Shown here: positions 1 through 7,232 of the stretch, one piece after another
How positions within the stretch are numbered: the stretch's first letter is position 1
Layout: each line of letters starts with the position of its first letter
Origin: Lachnoclostridium sp.
Lineage (GTDB): Bacteria; Bacillota_A; Clostridia; Lachnospirales; Lachnospiraceae
Length of the DNA stretch: 24,361 nucleotides
Direction: 5' to 3'
Assembly (NCBI GenBank): GCA_015057755.1
Contig: SVDR01000040.1
Span: 1-24,361, forward strand
Notes under the pieces: model-generated
The model's input: the letters and a program-made list of their open reading frames with translations, nothing else
What the model was told of the DNA's origin: nothing
The model's database searches: none
Position numbers and translations under genes: made by a program

Positions 1-150
1 GAGAGGGCACATGTAAACCCCACTCGAAGCAAGACCGAACAGGGAGCATAAGGCGGCCCGTCTGCTTCCGGGTAGGTCGCTTGAGCCGTCTGGTGACAGA
101 CGGTCTAGATAGATGATCATCCACGACATAACCCGGCTTATCGTTTTGCT
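1..150 (+). ncRNA. rnpB: RNase P RNA, 3' part (truncated by window edge)
   Basis: This is the catalytic RNA of ribonuclease P, which trims the 5' leader of precursor tRNAs. The conserved class A 3' half is recognisable: TAAACCCCACTCGAAGCAAG near 14-33, GGGTAGGTCGCTTGAG near 70-85, a short hairpin CCGTCTGGTGACAGACGG at 87-104, then CTAGATAGATGATCATCCACG and the near-universal AACCCGGCTTATCG ending near 144. The 5' part, including the other strand of helix P1, lies before base 1, so the gene is incomplete here and its exact 3' end (about 145-150) is approximate. It converges with pyrB and ends just before the terminator at 173-208. Confidence 0.93.
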
Positions 151-172
151 CAGAATTTCTAAAAAGAATGAT

Positions 173-208
173 AAAAGACCACGGAACGTTTGGAACCGTG
201 GTCTTTTT
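173..208. terminator. Bidirectional intrinsic terminator between rnpB and pyrB
   Basis: AAAAGACCACGG (173-184) pairs with CCGTGGTCTTTT (196-207) around an 11-base loop. It is followed by T's on the + strand and, because of the A-run on the left arm, by T's on the - strand too. It can therefore stop rnpB transcripts and pyrB transcripts. Confidence 0.9.
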
Positions 209-212
209 GTTG

Positions 213-1310
213 TTATTTTGTATATTTTGCTTCACAATACTGGCAGCGATATACCTGTTTCTCTTCATCTGCAAGATAGAAGATATGCGGAAGCTCCTGT
301 TCGATGGATGTGATACAGCTCGGGTTGGTGCAGTGGAGTTCATTTTTGAGAAGGACCGGCTGAACATCAGTCTTCTTGTCCTCTAATTTATGATTCGGGT
401 CCACTTCAAGTAAAGTCATGATCAGTGCCATACGCACATATACACCATACTGAGCCTGTCTGAAATATGCAGCTCTCGGATCGTCATCCACTTCTGTGGA
501 AATCTCATTGACACGCGGAAGCGGATGGAGAACATACATATCTTCTTTTGCCAGTTTCATCTTTGCTTTATCAAGAACATAGCAGTCTTTCACACGGAGA
601 TATTCTTCCTCGCTCAGGAAGCGTTCTCTCTGAACTCTTGTCATATAAAGAATATCCAGATCTGCCATAGCCTCTTCCAGAGTTGCGACTTCACGATATT
701 CGATGTTGTGTGCATCAAGTACATCCTCGCGGATATAGTCCGGTACACGGAGCTCCGGCGGGGAGATCAGTACAAATTTCACACCCGGATATCGAACCAT
801 AGCATGGATTAAGGAATGTACGGTACGTCCGAATTTTAAATCGCCGCAGAGACCGATGGTCATATGCTCAAGCGTTCCTTTTAAAGAATAAATAGTAAGA
901 AGATCCGTCAATGTCTGTGTCGGGTGCTGATGTCCGCCGTCACCTGCATTGATGAACGGAATGCTGGATTTCTCAGCAGCAACAAATGCGGAACCTTCCT
1001 TTGGATGACGCATGGCAACGATATCGGAATAACAGGAAATCATACGGATCGTATCGGCTACACTTTCTCCTTTTGCAGCAGAGCTGGAGCTTGCAGATGA
1101 AAAACCGAGAACGGAACCGCCCAGACTGAGCATAGCAGATTCAAAACTTAAACGTGTACGTGTGCTTGGCTCAAAAAAGAGTGTGGCGAGCTTTTTTCCA
1201 TCACAAACATGGGCATATTTGGAACGATTTTTTTCAATATCACACGCAAGATCCAATAATTTCTGGATCTCTTCAACGGTAAAATCTAACGGACTAAGTA
1301 AATGTCTCAT
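213..1310 (-). CDS. pyrB: Aspartate carbamoyltransferase with fused C-terminal PyrI-like zinc domain
   Basis: This cytoplasmic enzyme carries out the committed step of pyrimidine synthesis: carbamoyl phosphate plus L-aspartate gives N-carbamoyl-aspartate. Visible motifs (365-residue numbering) are the carbamoyl-phosphate loop FEPSTRTR around 46-53, [11 protein letters not shown] around 124-134 and HPLPRVNEI around 262-270. A catalytic chain is normally about 305-310 residues. Here about 55 more follow, with cysteines 327, 332, 356 and 359 in the C-x4-C...C-x2-C layout of the zinc domain of the E. coli regulatory chain PyrI. The nucleotide-binding allosteric half of PyrI is absent. An ATG at 1319 is also in frame, but the AGAAAGG site ends only 1 base from it and sits about 10 bases from the ATG at 1310, which I prefer. 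The gene is monocistronic here, divergent from the 1482 gene. Confidence 0.95.
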   Translation of the reverse strand: MRHLLSPLDFTVEEIQKLLDLACDIEKNRSKYAHVCDGKKLATLFFEPSTRTRLSFESAMLSLGGSVLGFSSASSSSAAKGESVADTIRMISCYSDIVAMRHPKEGSAFVAAEKSSIPFINAGDGGHQHPTQTLTDLLTIYSLKGTLEHMTIGLCGDLKFGRTVHSLIHAMVRYPGVKFVLISPPELRVPDYIREDVLDAHNIEYREVATLEEAMADLDILYMTRVQRERFLSEEEYLRVKDCYVLDKAKMKLAKEDMYVLHPLPRVNEISTEVDDDPRAAYFRQAQYGVYVRMALIMTLLEVDPNHKLEDKKTDVQPVLLKNELHCTNPSCITSIEQELPHIFYLADEEKQVYRCQYCEAKYTK

Positions 1311-1360
1311 AAGTAGCATTCCTTTCTGAATTTGAAATGTGGATTTTCCACGTTGAAATT

Positions 1361-1366
1361 ATTATA
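1361..1366 (-). promoter_or_regulatory. pyrB promoter -10 box
   Basis: A perfect TATAAT reads on the minus strand about 51 bases before the pyrB start. No good -35 is seen at 17 bases (TAGAAT at 1384-1389). An imperfect inverted repeat (GTGGA-AAA-TCCAC core, about 1339-1352) lies in the leader. I see no PyrR-type binding loop or attenuator. Confidence 0.5.
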
Positions 1367-1396
1367 GACGATATGGGACGCAAATTCTACAACTTT

Positions 1397-1427
1397 TTTA
1401 CAAAAACAAGGGAAATTGTGCTATGAT
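1397..1427 (+). promoter_or_regulatory. Promoter for the 1482 gene
   Basis: TTTACA (1397-1402) and an extended -10 TGC-TATGAT (TATGAT 1422-1427) lie 55 bases before the start codon. The 19-base spacing is long, so the TG extension probably matters. The same TTGTGCTA.. core recurs at the promoters near 11608 and 17658. Confidence 0.5.
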
Positions 1428-1481
1428 ATAAAAGATAATGATTGATAAAATTTCGAACATTTTATCCGGGAGGACGTACAT

Positions 1482-2318
1482 ATGAGAAAAACGATGGAGC
1501 AGATTGTTCTGGAAGGGCAGGCGGCGAAGTGTGAGTCGCTGGAAGAACTGTATCTGGTATGGCAGATGATGCAGCAGATGGAGGAAGAACCATATGGTGC
1601 AACTTGTTATGGCGAGATTGAGCAGAGAAATTTTCATATTGACGGAATCGTATCCCCGGAGGATTATAACGGAACAATGTTTGTTTTGAAAGAGACGAAT
1701 ATGCGTAAGTTCATTCAGAAAGGCCAGACGATGCCGGTTATTTCGGATGTAAGAAGACAGGTGGCATCCGGAAAAAGCCCGACCGGAGAGGTGGAATATC
1801 TGGATTACCTGGCAGGTATGCAGAAGCTTGTGAATGAACATATTTATAAGAATACGGTAAAATGTTCGAATTTGAAATTGCTGAAGCAGTTAGCCGTACT
1901 TTATGTGAATAAACGCGGCGGAAAAGGTGCAGCAGATGATATCAGTATGCAGTATGGACAGTATTATATCGAGTTTATCAAGACTCAGATCCGTCTTTTG
2001 AAGCCTAAGACTATCGTATGCTGCAGTGATGAGATTTTCCGTCTGATCGTAATGGAAGTGTTCCACAATAAAAAACAGAAGAAAAATCAGGAAATCTACA
2101 TGAAATGGAAGAATCTGGTTGTCGGAGATATTTTCCTGGCTGACAGCAGTTTCCGTCCGACATCTGATGCGAAACATGCGGCAATCCGTGTGGTAAGGAT
2201 GTGGAATCCGGCATATCGTGTGAATAACGGACAATATGTTTCGGTGGATGAATACCTGAAAGAATTTGAGCGTCGTCTGACCAATGAAACGATGGAAACG
2301 CCAGAAAAGAATTCGTAA
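1482..2318 (+). CDS. Unrecognised conserved-looking protein, 278 residues (possible UDG-like fold)
   Basis: I do not recognise this family securely. Translation starts at ATG 1482 after a strong GGGAGGA (1468-1474) and an extended -10 promoter, so the gene is real. The protein is soluble with no signal peptide or membrane segment, rich in Met, Gln and Lys at the N-terminus, and has a low-complexity polar end. Three strands and loops look family-like: TMFVLKETN near 65-73, LKPKTIVCCSDEIFRLI near 172-188, and VRMWNPAYR near 238-246. This pattern of an early hydrophobic strand ending in a polar loop, a later KP-x-x-(I/V)-V strand, and a late xNPxxR loop loosely recalls the uracil-DNA glycosylase superfamily. 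That is inference only, since the canonical catalytic motifs are not clear. It stands alone between divergent pyrB and the ABC operon promoter. Confidence 0.8.
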   Translation: MRKTMEQIVLEGQAAKCESLEELYLVWQMMQQMEEEPYGATCYGEIEQRNFHIDGIVSPEDYNGTMFVLKETNMRKFIQKGQTMPVISDVRRQVASGKSPTGEVEYLDYLAGMQKLVNEHIYKNTVKCSNLKLLKQLAVLYVNKRGGKGAADDISMQYGQYYIEFIKTQIRLLKPKTIVCCSDEIFRLIVMEVFHNKKQKKNQEIYMKWKNLVVGDIFLADSSFRPTSDAKHAAIRVVRMWNPAYRVNNGQYVSVDEYLKEFERRLTNETMETPEKNS

Positions 2319-2339
2319 GGAATATTAATAAATTTTATA

Positions 2340-2368
2340 TTTATATTTGATGCGGGTTTTCCTATAAT
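2340..2368 (+). promoter_or_regulatory. Promoter of the ABC transporter operon
   Basis: TTTATA (2340-2345), a 17-base spacer and a perfect TATAAT (2363-2368) end 34 bases before the GTG start of the ATPase gene. No terminator separates it from the preceding gene. Confidence 0.7.
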
Positions 2369-2402
2369 AGAGACAGAATATGACGAGACAGAAGGTGAGA
2401 GT

Positions 2403-3203
2403 GTGGAAGAATCCAAAGCGCGTGAAGCAGTCATTCAGGTAAAAGATTTATATAAGATATATCGGATGGGAGACACGAAAGTCCATGCTCTGGACGGTGT
2501 GGATTTCGAAATTTACCGAGGTGAATTTTGTGCGATCACAGGCCCTTCCGGTTCGGGAAAATCAACACTGCTCAATATGCTGGCAGGATTGGAGCATCCG
2601 ACGAAGGGCGAGATCGTGATCGCGGGAAAGCATATTGAAAAGCTGAATGAAAAACAGCTGGTAGCTTTTCGAAGAGAACGAGTCGGCTTTATTTTTCAGT
2701 CTTACAATTTGCTGGGGACGATGAATGCGATTGAAAATGTTGCTTTACCATTATCTTTTCGAGGGGTTCCGAAGGCAGCCAGATTAAAGCAGGCGAAGAA
2801 ATATCTGCAGCTTGTGGGACTGGAAAAGCATATGAAGCATATGCCAAACCAGATGTCCGGCGGTCAGCAGCAGAGAGTCGGTATCGCAAGGGCGCTTGCT
2901 TCCAATCCGCAGATCATTTTTGCAGATGAACCGACCGGAAACTTAGATTCCAAGACTACGATGGAAGTGCTGCGCCTGATGCAGCAGATTGTAAAAGAAC
3001 AGAATCAGACGTTGGTGATGGTAACCCACGATAATAATCTGGCGACGTATGCAGACCGGATTTTTAAGATCATTGACGGTAAGATTGTTCATATTGAAGA
3101 AAATCACAGAGAGGTGGATCTTGTGGCACTGGAAGAAGCCTACAACATGGGACTTCCTTCAGAAAAAATAGAACAGACAGACGAAAGCAGGGACGCAGAA
3201 TGA
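2403..3203 (+). CDS. ABC transporter ATP-binding protein, MacB/LolD type
   Basis: This is the cytoplasmic ATPase that powers the FtsX-like permease encoded two genes downstream. In order it shows Walker A GPSGSGKST (about residues 47-55), a Q-loop FQSYNLLGT, the signature MSGGQQQRVGIARAL, Walker B IIFADEPTGNLDS and the H-loop VMVTHD. The LLGTMNAIENVALPL segment after the Q-loop is typical of the MacB/LolD/SalX group, whose members work with permeases having four membrane helices rather than with classical importers. At 266 residues it has a tail of about 35 residues beyond the ATPase fold. The start is GTG at 2403, preceded by GAAGGTGAG. Its TGA overlaps the next ATG by four bases (3200-3203), implying translational coupling. 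Confidence 0.95.
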   Translation: MEESKAREAVIQVKDLYKIYRMGDTKVHALDGVDFEIYRGEFCAITGPSGSGKSTLLNMLAGLEHPTKGEIVIAGKHIEKLNEKQLVAFRRERVGFIFQSYNLLGTMNAIENVALPLSFRGVPKAARLKQAKKYLQLVGLEKHMKHMPNQMSGGQQQRVGIARALASNPQIIFADEPTGNLDSKTTMEVLRLMQQIVKEQNQTLVMVTHDNNLATYADRIFKIIDGKIVHIEENHREVDLVALEEAYNMGLPSEKIEQTDESRDAE

Positions 3204-5083
3204 AGAAAATAATGAAGAAATTCTTTTTATTTATGCTGGCAGCGGTGCTGATGCTTACAAGCGTTTCGCTGACAGTATTTGCAGATGAGGATGATGAAGA
3301 GATTCCGAAAGTTTATTATAAAGATGACGGTAACTCCGATGTGCGGCTGGTCATCGGTTCGACAGAGGAAGTGACGATTGGTAAGTCCTCAACGATCTCG
3401 ATCACTTTGAAAAACAATTCCGGAGAGGACTGGAAGAAAACTGCGGTGTGGATCGCGGAAGAAGAGGATTATAAGGATTATTACGATATTGATGTGGATG
3501 AGGAAGACAGCAGTGATCTTGTACGCTCCATGAAGACTACATATCCGTTTGAGATCAACGATTCCTTAAACAAGCAGAAAAGTATCGGTTCCATCAAAGA
3601 TGGAGCGAAAAAAACTGCTAACCTGAAGGTCAGTGTGAAGAAAAATCTGGAAGAGGGATATTATCCGGTTTTAATTCATGTACTGACAGAGGATGAGCAG
3701 GGACATCAGAGAGAGTATGCGAAGACGATGATCATCTGGGCGAAGACAAAGACTACGACTGACCCGACAGAGAAAGATGAAACGGGAACAGAACCGGTTG
3801 CATTTGCCTTAGGTGAAAATCAGCCGACACCGCAGGGAATTTATGGTCAGGTCATGAATTTTGAAATCAATCTTCGCAATACCGGTTACCGCACCGCGTA
3901 CGATGTTCGGGTGGAGATGGGACTCTCTGCCAACGTAAAAGAGTTTCCGTTTGAGATTAATGACGGTAACTATGACCGCTGGATGAACAACATCGGAGCC
4001 AATGAGATGGTTCAGGTGCCATACAGCATGGCTATTCAGGAAGGTGCAGAATCCGGCTATTATCCGATCAAATATACGATTCGCTACAGAGAAGAGGAAA
4101 ATGGCACATTTGCAGAGCCGATTGAAGAAATCATGTATGTCCGGATTATCGGAAAACAGACGGAAGACCAGCTTTCTGCCGATGCGGGTGAAAATGAGAG
4201 AACAAAAGCGCGAATTATTGTAGACAGTTTTGAAACAGAGCCGGCTACCGTATTTGCGGGACAGGATTTTATTCTTCGTGTGAAGATGAAAAATGCTTCC
4301 GATAAGATTTCGGCAAGCAATATTCTGTTTACCCTGGAACCGGAGAGCATCAGTGACAGTCCGGTGTTTACAACAGTAAACGGTTCGAACTCTTCGGTGG
4401 TCAACAATCTTGCGCCGGGAGCATCTGCAGTTCTGGAGATGCATTACAGTTCCAGCCCAAGTGCAGAGCAGCGTTCCTACACGATCACGATCACGGAACA
4501 GTACGACAGCCCGGAGTTTAAGAATGCAAAGGAAACCGTTAAATTTGCCATTCCGATCAAACAGGAGGCGAGACTGAATACCGGAAATATTGAAGTGATG
4601 CCAAACTCCATTCAGGTAGGCGGAGAGTCGAACATCATGTTTGACATCAACAACACCGGTAAAGTGATCCTTTATAATGTGACAGCGATCTTTGAAGATG
4701 ATTCCATTCAGAGAAGTGAAAACTATATTGGAAACATCAAACCAGGAGAGAGCGGCAATGTTGATGCGATGATCTACGGTATTGCACCGACGATGGATGA
4801 CGGAATGGTTACGGTCAAGATCACGTACGAAGATGAAAACGGAACCGTAAGTTCTGTAGATAAGGAGATTCAGTTATTCGTTTCGGAGCCGATGCCGATG
4901 GAAGATCCGTTCATGGATGATTTTATGATTATGGATGATCCGGTTCCGGAACCAACGATGATGGACAAATTAAAACAGTACGCACTTCCGATCGGAGCTG
5001 CGGCAGCGGCAGTTCTCGGAGGCATTGTCTTCTTTATAAGACGTAAAAAGAAGAAAGCGGGAATGGACGATGAGATTCTTTGA
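3200..5083 (+). CDS. Secreted, membrane-anchored protein with CARDB/NEW3-like repeats
   Basis: The order is a signal peptide (lysines at 2-7, hydrophobic core 8-27, likely cleavage after VFA at 28), an acidic stretch DEDDEE, and a large extracytoplasmic region. At the end are one membrane helix at about 594-613 and a stop-transfer RRKKKK at 614-619. The outer region seems to hold about four beta-sandwich units of the CARDB/NEW3 type, each opening with a line such as VTIGKSSTISITLKNNSG, MNFEINLRNTGYRTAYDV, FILRVKMKNASDKISASN or ESNIMFDINNTGKVILYN. Its place between the ATPase and permease genes, overlapping both (4 and 14 bases), suggests a stable subunit of the transporter on the outer face, in the place where other MacB systems have a MacA-type adaptor. 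Its role (substrate capture, delivery or wall contact) is unknown. Confidence 0.88.
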   Translation: MKKIMKKFFLFMLAAVLMLTSVSLTVFADEDDEEIPKVYYKDDGNSDVRLVIGSTEEVTIGKSSTISITLKNNSGEDWKKTAVWIAEEEDYKDYYDIDVDEEDSSDLVRSMKTTYPFEINDSLNKQKSIGSIKDGAKKTANLKVSVKKNLEEGYYPVLIHVLTEDEQGHQREYAKTMIIWAKTKTTTDPTEKDETGTEPVAFALGENQPTPQGIYGQVMNFEINLRNTGYRTAYDVRVEMGLSANVKEFPFEINDGNYDRWMNNIGANEMVQVPYSMAIQEGAESGYYPIKYTIRYREEENGTFAEPIEEIMYVRIIGKQTEDQLSADAGENERTKARIIVDSFETEPATVFAGQDFILRVKMKNASDKISASNILFTLEPESISDSPVFTTVNGSNSSVVNNLAPGASAVLEMHYSSSPSAEQRSYTITITEQYDSPEFKNAKETVKFAIPIKQEARLNTGNIEVMPNSIQVGGESNIMFDINNTGKVILYNVTAIFEDDSIQRSENYIGNIKPGESGNVDAMIYGIAPTMDDGMVTVKITYEDENGTVSSVDKEIQLFVSEPMPMEDPFMDDFMIMDDPVPEPTMMDKLKQYALPIGAAAAAVLGGIVFFIRRKKKKAGMDDEIL

Positions 5084-6377
5084 TTTGCTCACAATGAGCA
5101 TCAATAACCTAAAACGCCGAAAATTGAGGACGGTTCTAACCGTCCTCGGCGTTACGATCGGTACGGCTTCCATCGTTGTTATGGTGTCTCTGGGTATTGG
5201 TTTAAAAGAGATGACGATTGAACAATATACGTCTTACGGCAGTCTGACACGTATTGAAGTCAACAGCAACTATGGATGGGGATCGGATGTAGATGAGGAT
5301 GGTTTTTTGACCGATGAAACGATAAAAACACTGGAAGCTATCCCTCATGTGTCCTATGTATCTCCGGTTCTCAGCACGTACATAAACATGCGTCAGGGAG
5401 CTTATACCAGTGGTACCAGATTGCAGGGAGTCAGCAGTGAGATGCTGAAAGAGATCGAACTGGCCCAGGGAACACTTCCGGATCCGAATGCAAACACCAT
5501 GCAGCTGGTAGTCGGAAATATGGTTGCCAGGGATTTTTATAATTCCAAAACCGGAAGAGGATATTGGGATACAGGTGAAATGCCGGATGTCGATCTGTAT
5601 AATCGATCCTTTTTTATCACGTTTCAAAATACCGGAGGCAGCAATGGAAAGCAAAAAAAATATGTTTTTCCGGTCAGCGGTCTGGTAAAGGGAAGTCCGG
5701 ACGAATACAACGAATATAGCTACGGTCTGTTTACGGATATCGAACAGTTGAAAACTCAGTTGAAACGTATTTACAGAAAGAATGCGATTCCGGGACAGCC
5801 GACTAACAAAAAAGGAAAACCGTACAGTTATTTTATTTACGATATGGTCTATGTCAATGTGGATGAAATGGACAACGTTCTTGAGGTACAGAATGCGATC
5901 ACGGACATGGGATTTCAGGCATACAGCAGTATGCAGTGGCTGGAGCAGGCTCAGGAACAGACCGATATGATCCAGGCAGTGCTAGGCGGTATCGGTGCAG
6001 TATCCATGTTCGTCGCGGCGATCAGTATCGCTAATACGATGATGATGTCAATTTATGAAAGAACAAAAGAGATCGGAGTATTAAAAGTTCTCGGATCTTC
6101 TCTCGGAAGTATACGAAATATGTTTTTGATTGAAGCCGGATTTATCGGATTTATCGGAGGTATTGTGGGATTGGTTCTTAGTTACGGAATCTCTTATCTG
6201 GTCAATAATTTCCTTGGGGCAGCGTTGATCGGAGGTTCCGGAGATATTTCACGAATTCCGCCGTGGCTTTCCGGAATGGCAGTGATATTTGCGATCATTA
6301 TCGGTATGCTGGCCGGTTTATTCCCGGCGATCCGTGCTATGAAACTTAGTCCGCTTGCGGCGATCAGAAATGAGTAA
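5070..6377 (+). CDS. ABC transporter permease, FtsX/MacB family
   Basis: This is the membrane subunit of the transporter whose ATPase is at 2403-3203. The layout is typical: a cytoplasmic amphipathic start with NNLKRRKLRTVLTVLGV, membrane helix 1 at about 20-44, a MacB-like extracytoplasmic domain of about 250 residues, then three helices in the last 140 residues. The loop IYERTKEIGVLKVLGSS between helices 2 and 3 is the FtsX-family coupling signature, and the protein ends in FPAIRAMKLSPLAAIRNE. Its 435 residues fit the family. ATG 5070 overlaps the upstream gene by 14 bases and has only a weak GCGGGA site, so translation probably depends on coupling. A strong hairpin lies in its first 85 bases (separate entry). 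The family usually exports peptides, lipids or drugs, or senses stress; the substrate here is not indicated. Confidence 0.94.
   Translation: MRFFDLLTMSINNLKRRKLRTVLTVLGVTIGTASIVVMVSLGIGLKEMTIEQYTSYGSLTRIEVNSNYGWGSDVDEDGFLTDETIKTLEAIPHVSYVSPVLSTYINMRQGAYTSGTRLQGVSSEMLKEIELAQGTLPDPNANTMQLVVGNMVARDFYNSKTGRGYWDTGEMPDVDLYNRSFFITFQNTGGSNGKQKKYVFPVSGLVKGSPDEYNEYSYGLFTDIEQLKTQLKRIYRKNAIPGQPTNKKGKPYSYFIYDMVYVNVDEMDNVLEVQNAITDMGFQAYSSMQWLEQAQEQTDMIQAVLGGIGAVSMFVAAISIANTMMMSIYERTKEIGVLKVLGSSLGSIRNMFLIEAGFIGFIGGIVGLVLSYGISYLVNNFLGAALIGGSGDISRIPPWLSGMAVIFAIIIGMLAGLFPAIRAMKLSPLAAIRNE
5113..5153 (+). other. Strong mRNA hairpin inside the start of the permease gene
   Basis: AACGCC (5113-5118) pairs with GGCGTT (5148-5153), and GAGGACGGT (5126-5134) pairs perfectly with ACCGTCCTC (5139-5147) around TCTA. 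Only a 7-base bulge on the left breaks the stem. It has no T-run, so it is not a normal terminator. It starts 43 bases after the start codon. Confidence 0.6.
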
Positions 6378-6391
6378 AGGAGAGTATGAAG

Positions 6392-7219
6392 ATGGCTTTT
6401 ACAGTAAAACTTGCTTCTTATGGAGATATGAAAGAGTGTGCGAGGGTTGAGACGGAGGCAATGGGTAATTATTGTTATCTGGAAGATGCCTGGCATTATT
6501 TTTACAATCAGAAAGGCGGTCTTGTGACCGTGTACAATGAAGATGTCATGATCGGTATCGGAAGATTTACGGTTCTGTTTGACGGGACCGGCTGGCTGGA
6601 GACTTTGCGTATCAGCCCGCAGTGGCAGAAGCAGGGAGCAGGAAAAGCTATTTACAAGATGTACCATCAGCTTGCCAAAGAAAATGGCTGTCCGTCCATG
6701 GCGATGTTTACCGGTGTGAAAAATGAAGTGAGCGCCGGACTGGCAAAGATTAACGGACTTTCCAAAGCAGCCCAGCACAGGGGCTATCATTTGACTGATC
6801 TTTCCGGCGGAAATGTACACGGATTTAAGCACGTGGGCTGGCAGAGAGCAGTAGAGCTGATCACTCCGATGAAAGAAGAATACAACGATTACATGATCTT
6901 TAACCGCACCTTCTATCATGTTAATGAGGAAAATGCAAAAGGATTTGCAATGGAAGGTAAGGTATTTGAAGATAAAGAAAGCGGAAGCTTTATTGTCTGT
7001 GGAGCGCGCTTCCAGCATCAGGTAACGCTTCATATTGCAATGATGGGCGGAGACTATGAGAAATGTCTGGGTTTCGCAGTGAATTATGCAAAAGCACAGG
7101 GACTGGAAAAGGTTTCCTGCACATTTGCGATTGATAATCCTAAGCTGGAGCAGGCACTGATCGCACGAGGATTTACGCCGGAACCGAGCGATCTCATTAC
7201 CATGGAAATCAAGTTTTAG
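6392..7219 (+). CDS. GNAT-family N-acetyltransferase
   Basis: A predicted cytoplasmic acetyl-CoA-dependent acyltransferase; the substrate is unknown. The N-terminal half carries the GNAT core: strand GIGRFTVLFDGTGWLETLRISP followed by the acetyl-CoA pyrophosphate loop QKQGAGKAIY (about residues 74-83 from the chosen start). The C-terminal half (CLGFAVNYAKAQGLEKVSCTFAIDNPKLEQALIARGF) resembles a second, degenerate GNAT unit, which fits 275 residues against about 150 for a single domain. Two ATGs compete. The one at 6386 lies only 3 bases after AAAGGAG (6376-6382), while the one at 6392 has the better 9-base gap and is chosen. It follows the permease stop closely and precedes pepD by 13 bases, so it is probably in the same transcript. 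Confidence 0.87.
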   Translation: MAFTVKLASYGDMKECARVETEAMGNYCYLEDAWHYFYNQKGGLVTVYNEDVMIGIGRFTVLFDGTGWLETLRISPQWQKQGAGKAIYKMYHQLAKENGCPSMAMFTGVKNEVSAGLAKINGLSKAAQHRGYHLTDLSGGNVHGFKHVGWQRAVELITPMKEEYNDYMIFNRTFYHVNEENAKGFAMEGKVFEDKESGSFIVCGARFQHQVTLHIAMMGGDYEKCLGFAVNYAKAQGLEKVSCTFAIDNPKLEQALIARGFTPEPSDLITMEIKF

Positions 7220-7232
7220 CAGGAGGCAGTAT

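Noticed and set aside
1331..1358. A possible PyrR attenuator or operator in the pyrB leader
   Set aside because: There is only a short imperfect inverted repeat; no PyrR-type conserved loop, antiterminator or T-run follows.
3809..4444. A 211-codon minus-strand frame inside the CARDB-like gene
   Set aside because: It is fully antisense to a gene with a signal peptide and membrane anchor, and its product is rich in Arg, Cys and His with no recognisable motif.
6194..7033. A 279-codon open frame on the minus strand opposite the permease and GNAT genes
   Set aside because: It lies antisense to two well-supported genes, has no convincing ribosome site and encodes a low-complexity, His/Ser/Phe-rich sequence typical of reverse-frame shadows.
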